Positions 55,801 to 64,000 are shown, numbered from the stretch's first letter. The stretch: 64,000 nt of DNA from Oribacterium sp. C9 (GCF_002007235.1 NZ_MUHW01000002.1:246083-310082); one strand, 5' to 3'. Numbers and translations are program-made. Notes: generated by a model not told the origin, from the letters alone.

Positions 55801-55977
55801 ATGTCTATTCCAAAAGACCCCTATATGCTTATGAGCTACATAAATACCCAGCTCAGGGATAATTATGATTCTTTGGACAGCCTTTGTGCTGCTCTGGATC
55901 TGGACAGATCTTCTCTGGAGAAAACACTTGCATCAGTGGATCTTCACTATAACTCTTCACTTAATCAGTTTAAGTAA
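55801..55977 (+). CDS. DUF4250 small protein, 58 residues
   Basis: A short gene beginning MSIPKDPYMLMSYINTQL and containing SLDSLCAALDLDRSSLE. This matches the conserved start of DUF4250 proteins of Clostridia. AAAGGAG lies 7 bases before the ATG, and a strong terminator follows. Function is unknown; it is a small, acidic, probably helical protein without signal sequence. Confidence 0.85.
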   Translation: MSIPKDPYMLMSYINTQLRDNYDSLDSLCAALDLDRSSLEKTLASVDLHYNSSLNQFK

Positions 55978-56011
55978 AAAGCTCATATACCGGTAACGTA
56001 CCGATAAATAA

Positions 56012-56061
56012 AAAACCTCTATATCACGGATTTCATATCAGAAACCGGATATAGAGGTTTT
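56012..56061. terminator. Bidirectional terminator after the DUF4250 gene
   Basis: AAAACCTCTATATC/GATATAGAGGTTTT is a perfect 14-bp stem with an inner CGG-TTTC/GAAA-CG helix. T-runs on both strands. It also serves the convergent lipoprotein gene. Confidence 0.88.
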
Positions 56062-56150
56062 ATTTTGCTATAGGTATTTATTCCATATGTGAAAGTCAAC
56101 CACAGAACTCTGATCGTTCTGCAACGAGACCTCACACATCCTTCATCTCA

Positions 56151-57044
56151 TCACTCGATGACTGTGATTCCGTTACATGTAGAAACTCTCATACGGATAG
56201 AATCAGTATAGCTGATCTTGACCTTCTTGCCTGTTGAGTCATCAGCAAGCTTTGCCAATGCTTCATCACCGTCAACAGTAAAGCAGAAAACGTCTCCCTC
56301 GTCTGTATTGAGATAAACCACTCCTGACTCAACCTTATCAAGAGTTCCCTTGATCTCATACACATCTGATGCAGGATCCTCCATCATATCATCTGAACAG
56401 ATACGATATGTAGCAACACTGTCTGAACCGAGCTCTCCGATATAAAGCACCTGTGCGTAATCGCCGGTCTTAAGCTCACCTATAGTTGTTGCATAGGAAG
56501 GAATCTTAAAGGTATATTCCTCACCGTCCTTAGGACCGTTATCACTGTTTATACCTTCCTCCTCACGAACGGTGATTGAATTCTCATCCAACTTAACGAT
56601 CTCGCCATAAACCTGAGGTTCTGAAGCGTAATCCTCTGAGCAAAGCTCATACGGAACAGACATAACCACTTCTGCTACCTTTGTACCGTCTGCCGGAACC
56701 TCTGCATCTCCCTCATAGAAGATGTCGACCTCATCACCGGGCATCAGCTGCCATGCAGGATTTATGAAGGCATCTGATGTGTCAACTGTGAGGCTTGTTC
56801 CATCCGCATATTCAACAGTAAGCTTTGAACCGTCAACCTTCTGAACTGTAGCCTGAAAATCAAACATACCTGAAATGTCCACAGGACCTGCTATACTTCC
56901 GTCACCGTCAACTCCGATTCCCTCAACAGCCGCACTTGCTGCTGTAGTCTCCTTTGTCTTCGCATCATCTTTCTTTTCTCCACCGCATGCCGCAAGTGAA
57001 ATCACCATCATGGCCGCAATGGCTGTATATAAGCATTTTTTCAT
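56151..57044 (-). CDS. Putative lipoprotein of unknown function, 297 residues
   Basis: A lipoprotein signal with lipobox LAAC (Cys near residue 20) and a Lys/Thr-rich linker precede repeated small beta domains (FQATVQKVDGSKLTVEYADG, VYGEIVKLDENSITVREE, IKGTLDKVESGVVYLNTD), suggesting three OB- or SH3-like units. It is anchored outside the membrane. No named family recognised. GAGGAG precedes the ATG. Confidence 0.8.
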   Translation of the reverse strand: MKKCLYTAIAAMMVISLAACGGEKKDDAKTKETTAASAAVEGIGVDGDGSIAGPVDISGMFDFQATVQKVDGSKLTVEYADGTSLTVDTSDAFINPAWQLMPGDEVDIFYEGDAEVPADGTKVAEVVMSVPYELCSEDYASEPQVYGEIVKLDENSITVREEEGINSDNGPKDGEEYTFKIPSYATTIGELKTGDYAQVLYIGELGSDSVATYRICSDDMMEDPASDVYEIKGTLDKVESGVVYLNTDEGDVFCFTVDGDEALAKLADDSTGKKVKISYTDSIRMRVSTCNGITVIE

Positions 57045-57138
57045 AATCCAATCTCCTCTGTATAAATCTAAAAAACAAGCGATAACTAAAATAGCACTAA
57101 AGATTTCTTTCTTCTACTGCAATCACCTTAACTCTTTA

Positions 57139-58422
57139 TTAAATTTTCTTATGATTATGCGTAAAATGATAGAATTCTCTGTCTTTTATCGCATCAGGGA
57201 GATACTGCTGCTCCACCCAGTTTCCTGGATAGTCATGAGGATATTTATACCCCACTCCTCTTCCGAGCTCCGCGCTTGCCTTGTAATGGGCATCCTGAAG
57301 ATACGGCGGTATGGGCAGTCCTCCTGAGCGCTCCACCTCATCCATAGCTTCAAATATAGCAGTACAACATGCATTGGACTTTGGTGCAGAAGCGATATAG
57401 GTACACGCCTGGGAAAGAATGATCTGAGCCTCAGGCATACCCACACGTTCTACGGCAAGAAAAGCGTTAGTCGCCACAACCAGCGCCTGTGGGTCAGCAT
57501 TACCGACATCCTCGGAAGCACATATCACCATACGACGGGCTATAAACTTTATGTCCTCACCGGCCTTCAGCATCCTTGCAAGATAGTATACAGCGGCATC
57601 CGGATCAGAACCTCTCATGGACTTGATAAAGGCTGAAATCGTATCATAATGATTGTCTCCGTCCTTGTCATATCTCACCGCTCTTTTCTGTATGCACTCT
57701 GCAGCCACAGGAAGCGTTATATGTATACGTCCGTCAGCATCCCTGTCTGTTGTCAACACTGCCAGCTCTATGGCATTGAGAGCGGCTCTGGCGTCTCCAT
57801 TTGCAGTGTGGGCGAGGAATGTTCTGGCATCTTCGTCAATATATCCATGGAATGAACCGACTCCCTTCTTAGCATCTGTAAGGGCTCTGTCAATAAGTGT
57901 GCCAATGTTTTCAGCGGAAAGCGGGCGAAGCTCAAATATACGTGAACGTGAAATGAGAGCGCTGTTCACCTCGAAATAGGGATTCTCCGTAGTCGCGCCA
58001 ATAAGTGTTACGGTTCCATCCTCCACATGAGGAAGAAGATAATCCTGCTGCGCCTTATTGAAACGATGTATCTCGTCTACGAAAAGAATGGTCTTCCGTC
58101 CATATCCGCCCTGATTCTGCTTAGCTCTCGCCACCACATCCTCAAGGTCCTTTTTCCCTGCCACAGTGGCATTGACTGACTCAAAATCCGCACTGGTAGT
58201 TTTGGCAATAACCTTCGCAAGAGTGGTCTTTCCTGTTCCGGGCGGTCCATAAAATATGATCGACCCAAGTTTATCCGCCTTTATGGCACGATAAAGCAGT
58301 TTCCCCGGGCCGATTATATGCTCCTGCCCAACTACCTCTTCAAGGGTTTCAGGCCTCAGTCTGGATGCAAGAGGCGCATCATCCTCTTTGTTTTTCTCCG
58401 CCATATATTCAAAAAGATCCAT
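57139..58422 (-). CDS. rarA: Replication-associated recombination protein A (RarA/MgsA)
   Basis: About 427 residues. AAA+ core with SRLRPETLEEVVGQEH, Walker A GPPGTGKTT, Walker B LFVDEIHRFNKAQQD and sensor 1 GATTENPYFEV, plus the tetramerisation domain (HYKASAELGRGVGYKYPHDYP). It acts at stalled forks. CGGAGG before the ATG at 58422 gives MDLFEYMAEKN; the frame opens at 58443. Confidence 0.95.
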   Translation of the reverse strand: MDLFEYMAEKNKEDDAPLASRLRPETLEEVVGQEHIIGPGKLLYRAIKADKLGSIIFYGPPGTGKTTLAKVIAKTTSADFESVNATVAGKKDLEDVVARAKQNQGGYGRKTILFVDEIHRFNKAQQDYLLPHVEDGTVTLIGATTENPYFEVNSALISRSRIFELRPLSAENIGTLIDRALTDAKKGVGSFHGYIDEDARTFLAHTANGDARAALNAIELAVLTTDRDADGRIHITLPVAAECIQKRAVRYDKDGDNHYDTISAFIKSMRGSDPDAAVYYLARMLKAGEDIKFIARRMVICASEDVGNADPQALVVATNAFLAVERVGMPEAQIILSQACTYIASAPKSNACCTAIFEAMDEVERSGGLPIPPYLQDAHYKASAELGRGVGYKYPHDYPGNWVEQQYLPDAIKDREFYHFTHNHKKI

Positions 58423-58509
58423 TTTCACCTCCGAAGTCAGCAACCGGATAATAATACCGGCATGACTTAAAAACCGTTTACACTAATATAAGTATAGAGA
58501 GCGCTGTTC

Positions 58510-59670
58510 TCATCCATTCAGCCCTGTTGCCATATCCACTATCATGGGGAATCTGTAACTGCATCTCTCCGCATTTTCATTGATCACTATAGTAGGCTGA
58601 TAAAGCTCTACGAAATCCATAAAACGTGAACTATAGTCTCCCCAGACAAATATGGTTTTACCAAAGCTTTCCGCTATATCATCAAGTATGTAATTTTCCA
58701 CATAGGAGTCTCCTATGATGAGGACGACCTCATCATTATCAGCTTCATCACAGATAAAAATCCTGTGTCCTGTCCCCTCAAGGGGCATCATAGCTTCATC
58801 CTTTTCAACCGCCTTGGGATCTCTTATGCTGAATTTCTCCTGCATGTCTTCCTCATGTATGCCTCCGAAAAGAGTGGTTCCCTGATCCGTTATAGTGATC
58901 TCGTAGTCCTCAGACTCCAGCACACGGAAGTTCCGGTCTGATGCATTAAGCTCATCCATCAGCTCTCTGTATGCAAGGTATCCTCCTCTCTCCGTCCAAT
59001 GAGAAGGATCCGTATATTTTCCGAAGGTATCGCCTCCGACCTTTCCTTCTGTAAGTGCCTCTGTTGTATCGATTACATTGACCCATGTATTTGCTTTCAG
59101 ATTCTTAAGGACCTGATCCACCAGAGATTCCGTTCCATACTGCCTGACAGATGACATGAACTGTTCAGGATATATACTGTGCTTGTCTCGGCACTGCATA
59201 TAGTAATATCTTATTCCCCTTTGGTCCAATGTCTCTCTGATCTTCTCATATGCTGAAGAAAGCTCATCCAGCTGCTCCTGCGAGTAGAGATTTTTATGCT
59301 GATAATCCTTCAGCATCTCTTTTTCCGCATAATTAAACTCTCCATCCGGTCCCAGATAATAATCAGAGCTTCCGGCTCCGGCTGCAGAAAGATTTCTGAA
59401 AACATGATACTGTAGCCTTGCATTGGTCTTTACGAATAGAGGTCTCAGTCCTATGTTATCGTTTATCCAGTTTTCAAAATCCGTTGCAAATGCCTTGTTT
59501 ATCTGACCATCACCATCCACTATGGAAGGTCTTCCGGCAAGATATCTGTTCTCATCATAGGATATGGCTCCATCTTCTCTGTTGACCGTTATGAGAGGAA
59601 CAGTAATGATCATAATAAAGGAAACGGCAAATATCAGGTTTTGAATTTTTAATTTATTGTTTAGATCCAT
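58510..59670 (-). CDS. AlgJ/AlgX-like SGNH-type O-acetylation protein
   Basis: 386 residues with an N-terminal signal anchor (about 10-30) and an extracytoplasmic domain. DPSHWTERG gives the Asp-x-x-His pair and LIIGDSYVEN the nucleophile Ser of the AlgJ/AlgX (DHHW-like) group. Partnered with the MBOAT protein encoded 29 bases upstream, it probably transfers acyl groups to an exopolysaccharide or wall polymer. Substrate unknown. Confidence 0.85.
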   Translation of the reverse strand: MDLNNKLKIQNLIFAVSFIMIITVPLITVNREDGAISYDENRYLAGRPSIVDGDGQINKAFATDFENWINDNIGLRPLFVKTNARLQYHVFRNLSAAGAGSSDYYLGPDGEFNYAEKEMLKDYQHKNLYSQEQLDELSSAYEKIRETLDQRGIRYYYMQCRDKHSIYPEQFMSSVRQYGTESLVDQVLKNLKANTWVNVIDTTEALTEGKVGGDTFGKYTDPSHWTERGGYLAYRELMDELNASDRNFRVLESEDYEITITDQGTTLFGGIHEEDMQEKFSIRDPKAVEKDEAMMPLEGTGHRIFICDEADNDEVVLIIGDSYVENYILDDIAESFGKTIFVWGDYSSRFMDFVELYQPTIVINENAERCSYRFPMIVDMATGLNG

Positions 59671-59699
59671 ATAATAAAAAGCGCCTCTTATATAAGCTA

Positions 59700-61175
59700 T
59701 CAGAACTGAAAATAAATGAAAGGATTGTATGTTCCGGACACTATCCTCATGGACGACATCAGAAGCAGGATCACAAGTAAAATGTCTCTGCCTATCTCAT
59801 ATAAATCTCCGGCCGATGCAGCTTCAAGCTTCGCTTTAATTATCTCCGAAGCTTTTTCAGGGAGTCCCGTCGAAAACATTAAACCTGCCATCAGCATAGC
59901 GGCTGTCCAGCCGTCGAGATACCACATGGCAGAAAATCCAGGCTCCGGTCCCAAAGCTCTACCGAACATGGTCTTAATATACCAGATAGCCTGTGTCAAC
60001 GTATCTGCTCTGAAAAATACCCATCCCATAAGGACTACAAGCAAAGTATACACATGTTTCATTATATCGACTATAGATATGCGACCCTTCGATTTATCAT
60101 CCGACTTTATGAATGATCTTTCAATCAGCATGAACGCACCATGCCATATTCCCCAGAAGATATAATGCCATGCGGCACCATGCCATATACCTGTAAGAAG
60201 AAAAATGATAAACAGATTTCTATAGGTCGAAAATGTCCCCTTCCTGTTACCTCCAAGCGGAATATATACATAATCCCTGAACCAGGTTGAGAGAGATATG
60301 TGCCAGCGACGCCAGAACTCGGTTACAGATCCTGAAATGTATGGAAGATTAAAGTTCTCCAGAAAATGGAAACCAAACATCCTTCCCAAGCCTATAGCCA
60401 TATCAGAATAACCTGAAAAATCAAAATATATCTGAAGTGCATAGGCTACAGCTCCAAGCCATGCTATGGCTACCGTGTTGTTCTCTATTCCCCGGGAAAA
60501 GATCCCGTCCACTGTCACCGCCATTGTATTGGCAATCAATGCCTTTTTACCAAGTCCAGTTATAAATCTTCTGGCTCCCCGGGAGAAATCCGAAAGACTC
60601 ACAGTTCTCTCGTCTATTTCCGCCTCCACATCGGTATAACGTACTATAGGCCCCGCAATAAGCTGAGGGAAAAGCATCACATAAAGAGCAAGCTTAAACG
60701 GATTTCTCTGAACTCCGGCTTTTCCCCTGTAAACGTCGATGGTATAGGACATCGCCTGAAAAGTGAAAAAACTGATTCCTATAGGAAGGATAATCTTTCT
60801 GAGCGGAATCGCTTTGTTGAAAATATGATTTACAGTATCCACTGTAAAGTCGAAATACTTGAAGTAAAAAAGTATGCATAGGTTCGCAATAACAGTCACT
60901 GCCAGAAGCAGCTTGGCAGTGATCCCACCCCTTTTTTCCTTTTGCCAATGTATAAGACCTGCACCTATGAAATTAATAAGTATATTTAGCGCTATTATCC
61001 ATAGATAGCCTATCTGCGACCACGAAAAGAAGAGTACACTCATTATGAGGAGCCAGAAATTACTCATTTCTTTTCGTTTCCCCAAAACTCTTTTATCCAG
61101 AGTCATGCATATATAGTAACCTGCCAGAGTAACAGGAAGAAAACAAAACAAGAACAGTGTTGAACTAAATACCAT
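59700..61175 (-). CDS. MBOAT family O-acyltransferase (AlgI/DltB-like)
   Basis: 491 residues with about ten membrane helices and the AlgI signature: YFDFSGYSDMAIGLGRMFG, FWRRWHISLSTWFRDYVYIPLGGNR, and the catalytic His in LTGIWHGAAWHYIFWG. It passes acyl groups across the membrane to the AlgJ-like partner. GGAGA precedes the ATG. No polysaccharide polymerase genes are adjacent. Confidence 0.94.
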   Translation of the reverse strand: MVFSSTLFLFCFLPVTLAGYYICMTLDKRVLGKRKEMSNFWLLIMSVLFFSWSQIGYLWIIALNILINFIGAGLIHWQKEKRGGITAKLLLAVTVIANLCILFYFKYFDFTVDTVNHIFNKAIPLRKIILPIGISFFTFQAMSYTIDVYRGKAGVQRNPFKLALYVMLFPQLIAGPIVRYTDVEAEIDERTVSLSDFSRGARRFITGLGKKALIANTMAVTVDGIFSRGIENNTVAIAWLGAVAYALQIYFDFSGYSDMAIGLGRMFGFHFLENFNLPYISGSVTEFWRRWHISLSTWFRDYVYIPLGGNRKGTFSTYRNLFIIFLLTGIWHGAAWHYIFWGIWHGAFMLIERSFIKSDDKSKGRISIVDIMKHVYTLLVVLMGWVFFRADTLTQAIWYIKTMFGRALGPEPGFSAMWYLDGWTAAMLMAGLMFSTGLPEKASEIIKAKLEAASAGDLYEIGRDILLVILLLMSSMRIVSGTYNPFIYFQF

Positions 61176-61326
61176 CCGGTGTATATCTCCAAAAAATATG
61201 CTTTAACTGATCAAATTTATCACGAAGTAAAGGGTATCCCCCTACCGATCGCCTAAAGCATTATACCTAATTCCATTAAACAAATCGAGGGGCTAATATC
61301 CCCACGTACACTATTCTACAAAAAAA

Positions 61327-61350
61327 GTGAAGCCACTTTCATGGCTCCAC
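61327..61350 (-). terminator. Intrinsic terminator of the short FMN-binding lipoprotein gene
   Basis: GTGGAGCCA/TGGCTTCAC (one G-U), 6-base loop, then seven T on the minus strand. Confidence 0.85.
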
Positions 61351-61364
61351 CTTTAAATGTCATA

Positions 61365-61796
61365 TCACTTTTTCACTGCTTCTGCGGTTTCAGATTTCAT
61401 ATTTCCTTCATCCGGAAGAAAAAGTCCCAGGGCATCCTTGGTAGCATTTCTTACACCCTCAGATGTGTAGGTTGCTCCGGACACTCCGTCTATATCGAAG
61501 CTGTCCTTCTCCACGAGCTGCTGCTCAAGCTCAGCGAGAGCGGCTCCGCCTATTTCCGGCGTTTCGTCATTTCCAAGTATGGACGCCTCTACTATATCAT
61601 CGCCATGCATCTTCAATGTAACAGTTATGGTTCCGCCAAATCCCTCAGCACTTCCGCTTACTTCCTTTGTTTCATCGTTTTTACTGTCAGCCTTTGTGGT
61701 TTCCGCCTGCGTTGTGGCATCAGGTATTCCATTACCGGCACAAGCCGCGAGAGTAAAAGTTAATCCTGCGATTGCTAAAACTATATATTTCTTCAT
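61365..61796 (-). CDS. FMN-binding domain lipoprotein (short paralogue)
   Basis: 143 residues: lipobox LAAC near residue 19, a Thr/Lys/Glu linker and an FMN_bind domain with GFGGTITVTLKM, GNDETPEIGGAAL and DGVSGATYTS, the site where ApbE-type transferases attach FMN to Thr. It is probably an extracytoplasmic covalent flavoprotein in electron transfer. It is a paralogue of the next gene upstream (62108-62602). GGGAGG precedes the ATG. Confidence 0.87.
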   Translation of the reverse strand: MKKYIVLAIAGLTFTLAACAGNGIPDATTQAETTKADSKNDETKEVSGSAEGFGGTITVTLKMHGDDIVEASILGNDETPEIGGAALAELEQQLVEKDSFDIDGVSGATYTSEGVRNATKDALGLFLPDEGNMKSETAEAVKK

Positions 61797-61975
61797 ATAT
61801 ATATCCTCCCTGACTATCTATAACGATCTCATGAATATCCAAAACACTAAAATTTCAACTTTGATTCCAGAATGATAATTACAATAAAAATTATCTCCCT
61901 TTTATGATGCCAAAGTTGATCTCTGATAACAAGGTAAAAAACTGAACGATATTATTAAAATTTAAAGATGCAAAA

Positions 61976-62018
61976 ATCCCTTCCGGATAACTGAATAACC
62001 AGCTGCTCCGAAAGGGAT
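61976..62018 (-). terminator. Intrinsic terminator of the repeat-linker FMN lipoprotein gene
   Basis: ATCCCTT-CGGA/TCCG-AAGGGAT with a 19-base loop, followed by TTTTT on the minus strand. The rest of 61797-62107 shows no gene. Confidence 0.75.
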
Positions 62019-62107
62019 CTATGCTTACTTCCACCTCTTCATATCAACATGATCGGGTAGAAAGTATATTTCGCTATTAATATTTCTCAAAAACTATGAG
62101 CTTATGA

Positions 62108-62602
62108 TTACTTAGCAAGAGCTGCCTTTACAGCATCCTTAACACCTGTAGATGTTACTGTAGCGCCAGAAACACCATCGAAATCAGCTGAACCAGCCTC
62201 TACGATCTGCTTCTCGAGCTCCTCAAGAGCTGCACCACCAACTGTAGGAGTCTCATCCTTGCCCTCGATAGAAGCTGCAACGATCTTGTCTCCGTCCATT
62301 GTAAGAGTTACAGTAACGTCTCCGCCGAAGCCCTTAGCTGTACCTGTAAGAGTCTCGCCCTCAGCTGCTGCTGTTGTCTCCTCTGCTGCTGCAGTTGTCT
62401 CTTCAGCTGCTACTGTTGTCTCCTCTGCTGCTGCAGTTGTCTCTTCAGCTGCTGCTGTTGTCTCTTCAGCTGCTACTGTTGTCTCCTCTGCTGCTACTGT
62501 TGTAGCTGCTGCTGTTGTAGCCTCTGGAGTTGATGTAGAACCACATGCTGCAAGTGCAAGCATAAGACCAGCTGATGCTGTCATCATAACTAACTTCTTC
62601 AT
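62108..62602 (-). CDS. FMN-binding domain lipoprotein with EETTAAA repeat linker
   Basis: 164 residues: lipobox LAAC near residue 20, a linker of seven or so EETT(A/V)AA heptads (about 38-85), then an FMN_bind domain with GFGGDVTVTL, KDETPTVGGAAL and the flavinylation motif DGVSGATVTS. The repeats are near-identical in DNA, so copy number may vary. The design holds a flavin domain away from the membrane through the wall. AGGAGG precedes the ATG and a good promoter lies 135 bases upstream. Confidence 0.87.
   Translation of the reverse strand: MKKLVMMTASAGLMLALAACGSTSTPEATTAAATTVAAEETTVAAEETTAAAEETTAAAEETTVAAEETTAAAEETTAAAEGETLTGTAKGFGGDVTVTLTMDGDKIVAASIEGKDETPTVGGAALEELEKQIVEAGSADFDGVSGATVTSTGVKDAVKAALAK
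62370..62515 (-). repeat. In-gene 21-bp tandem repeats coding EETT(A/V)AA
   Basis: About seven consecutive near-identical units of 21 bases (TCTTCAGCTGCTGCTGTTGTC type on plus). They keep the reading frame and encode the Thr/Ala/Glu linker. Confidence 0.85.
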
Positions 62603-62736
62603 AATTTTTTATCCTCCTAATGTTAAACATCATCCTGAAAATTTCTTGACCTCTCAGTCATCAGGACGACAATCCGTGACCGGTTTCTACATCGATCGAC
62701 ACAGAAACCTTACACATCCGTTTAAGACAAGAACGT

Positions 62737-62765
62737 ATAATACACTTCACATTATTTAAAGTCAA
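62737..62765 (-). promoter_or_regulatory. Sigma-A promoter of the FMN-binding lipoprotein gene
   Basis: On the minus strand TTGACT, 17 bases, TATTAT. The leader of about 130 nt folds a GGTTTCT/AGAAACC hairpin at 62680-62707 and a second stem at about 62624-62666. Confidence 0.75.
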
Positions 62766-63194
62766 ATTTATTTTTTCACCGAAAGATGGTATCTAAAGAA
62801 ATCTTAAGAGTCATAATCTAATACAATTTATCGATTTTGCTCGTTTTTCATTATACTTGTAATTTTACTTTTGCATTTTGCACATAATGTATGCATCTTT
62901 TCTTTCAAAATGTTTTCTTTTTATTAATTTTTGACTTTTGCAGAATATTTCTTTCATTTTTATTAAAATCAAAAAAATACGGATCCCATGGTTACAGGAT
63001 AAGTAATTTAAGATCGGGCCGCATCAAATACTACTCTGTATTTTGTCGTCAAAACATTATCCGTAACGCCTATTTACTTCCATATGGTATATATAAATAC
63101 CTGAAAGATGAATTTTTAACTGATTTATTCTGATTTTTTCATAAAACTTCCTTTATTTTATATAGTAAATTGAATTTTTACATTATAATAGCTT
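62766..63194. other. AT-rich intergenic region
   Basis: An 80-codon plus-strand frame at 62891-63133 has no Shine-Dalgarno site and a very AT-rich, hydrophobic start; I recognise nothing in it and do not call a gene. Confidence 0.5.
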
Positions 63195-63225
63195 CTATAA
63201 AATTTCATTGCTTGAAATTTTATAG
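63195..63225. promoter_or_regulatory. Perfect 13-bp inverted repeat, candidate TetR operator
   Basis: CTATAAAATTTCA-TTGCT-TGAAATTTTATAG is a perfect palindrome with a 5-base centre, ending 51 bases before the TetR start. A -35-like TTGAAA (63212-63217) overlaps it, which suits autorepression. Confidence 0.65.
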
Positions 63226-63276
63226 TTTTATGTTTTACTAGACTAATGAAATAATCAGAAAATACGGGTAAGCAAA

Positions 63277-63855
63277 ATGAACGAATCAATGGAAACATCA
63301 CACAAGAACACTAAACAAAAAATTTCCGATAAGGCTTTCCAGTTATTTAGAGAGTACGGCTATGATAATGTCAGTGTCCGCCAGATCGCCGCAGAGTTGG
63401 ATATAACGACAGGGGCTCTGTATTATCATTTCAAAAACAAAGCTGACATTTTGATCAATCGCACAGCCGGAAATGAGGATATAATCCGGCAAAAGGCATA
63501 TGATCCTTCTATTTCCACCAGAAAGGGTCAGATCATGTCTCTTTTCCTGAATCTCATTGCAGATTTTATCATGTATGAGGGACCTGAGATCTGTACCATA
63601 CGTATGCTGGGAAGAGATCTTAATATAAACAGATCAAAAAGCCTGGAAGCTACTTTAAAAGACTTAGTCACCGACGCAATTAACGAAAAGGAGCTTTCTT
63701 CGGAATATTCTCCCGAAACTATAGTAACCTCTATACTCTATACTTTTAGAGGTATCGCATATTGCTGGGCTACAGGATCTGATCAGTTCGATTTAAAAGC
63801 TGCTCTCGATTCAGAGTTATCCAGAGTCCTCAATTACTACAGTATAGCCGCCTGA
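63277..63855 (+). CDS. TetR/AcrR family transcriptional regulator
   Basis: 192 residues. The N-terminal helix-turn-helix is typical (KAFQLFREYGYDNVSV, then RQIAAELDITTGALYYHFKNKADIL at about 36-60), followed by a divergent helical ligand-binding domain. Such repressors usually control an adjacent gene and themselves. The Shine-Dalgarno site is weak (GGTAAG). It is monocistronic with a terminator 28 bases after the stop; its target is not obvious in the window. Confidence 0.93.
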   Translation: MNESMETSHKNTKQKISDKAFQLFREYGYDNVSVRQIAAELDITTGALYYHFKNKADILINRTAGNEDIIRQKAYDPSISTRKGQIMSLFLNLIADFIMYEGPEICTIRMLGRDLNINRSKSLEATLKDLVTDAINEKELSSEYSPETIVTSILYTFRGIAYCWATGSDQFDLKAALDSELSRVLNYYSIAA

Positions 63856-63883
63856 ATGCTGCTGTTGTACATAATTTCAGTTA

Positions 63884-63908
63884 AAAGCCGATGCAGCGCA
63901 TCGGCTTT
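63884..63908 (+). terminator. Intrinsic terminator of the TetR gene
   Basis: AAAGCCGATGC/GCATCGGCTTT, 11-bp stem with a 3-base loop, then ATTTTG. Confidence 0.85.
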
Positions 63909-63945
63909 ATTTTGTTCAGACACATCTGTCATTTTTCGGATTTAC

Positions 63946-64000
63946 ATCGAGTAGGGGGAATATAATCCCCCTCTCACACCACCGTACGTGCCGTTCGGCA
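63946..64000 (-). mobile_element. 3' end of a group II intron (domain V part and domain VI), cut by window edge
   Basis: The minus strand reads TGCC-GAAC-GGCACGTACGGTG, the tetraloop and 3' strand of a group II intron domain V. TGTGAGA and a GGGGG-ATTATATT-CCCCC stem-loop (domain VI) follow, ending CTACTCGAT, a usual bacterial intron 3' end. The 3' splice site is near 63946. The rest, including any reverse transcriptase gene, lies beyond the right edge. Confidence 0.8.

Noticed and set aside
62624..62666. Hammerhead-ribozyme-like CTGATGA...GAAA in the FMN lipoprotein leader
   Set aside because: The stem II and flanking stems do not form correctly; TCCTGA simply pairs with TCAGGA as an ordinary leader hairpin.
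62891..63133. 80-codon plus-strand frame upstream of the TetR gene
   Set aside because: No ribosome-binding site, extreme AT bias and no recognisable family.

Overview
This 64 kb window looks like chromosome of a Gram-positive anaerobe of the Lachnospiraceae, with a Butyrivibrio/Pseudobutyrivibrio-like gene set. The reasons are strong Shine-Dalgarno sites, consensus sigma-A promoters, tRNA genes without encoded CCA, a GlgC/GlgD pair, a DUF4250 protein, SpoVG, a HrcA-type CIRCE element and the pth-mfd-hup-rqcP-divIC-tilS-hpt order. Genus is an inference. There is no rRNA, CRISPR array or intact prophage. The only clear mobile DNA is the 3' end of a group II intron at the extreme right edge.

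Layout. 1-8.9 kb: peptide uptake and use. A minus-strand operon reads acetolactate synthase, two permeases, two ATPases and an M20 peptidase cut by the left edge; the solute-binding lipoprotein is divergent. 9-13.6 kb: Lon protease behind a CIRCE-like operator, a nitronate-monooxygenase-type flavoprotein and an unrecognised protein. 13.7-19.7 kb: a 5-oxoproline operon (ycsG-like, pxpB, pxpC, accB, accC, pxpA) with a structured RNA candidate between its first two genes. 20-26.6 kb: ketopantoate reductase-like protein, SDR, nucleosidase-like protein plus spore photoproduct lyase, and zinc-ribbon/DUF4234 and DUF2752 membrane proteins. 26.9-32.2 kb: MATE exporter, an AT-rich gene desert, FtsL-like and SH3/NlpC-P60 envelope proteins, and three tRNA genes. 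32.2-46.3 kb: GH13 glycosidase, hpt, tilS, divIC-like, rqcP, hup, mfd, pth, spoVG, glgD, glgC and divergent asnS. 46.4-53.1 kb: a YhaO/YhaN (SbcD/SbcC-like) pair whose nuclease subunit lacks several metal ligands, a tandem hairpin repeat, a CDF exporter, dtd and a coiled-coil membrane protein. 53.2-64 kb: mtnN, murG, HIT, a DUF4250 gene, an unknown lipoprotein, rarA, an AlgJ/MBOAT acylation pair, two FMN-binding lipoproteins, a TetR regulator and the intron end.

How the parts fit. The left third is nitrogen and carbon salvage: peptides are imported, hydrolysed, and 5-oxoproline is opened to glutamate. The central block is housekeeping (translation fidelity, transcription-coupled repair, cell division) joined to glycogen synthesis and a cytoplasmic alpha-glucan hydrolase. 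Genes usual at this locus in spore formers (spoVT, yabP, yabQ, spoIIE) are absent, which suggests a lineage that lost sporulation. The most unusual items are the apparently inactive Mre11-like nuclease next to an intact membrane-anchored Rad50-like ATPase, the structured intergenic RNA in the 5-oxoproline operon, the six-unit hairpin array, and several structured or prematurely terminated leaders (alsS, the binding-protein gene, the MATE gene).
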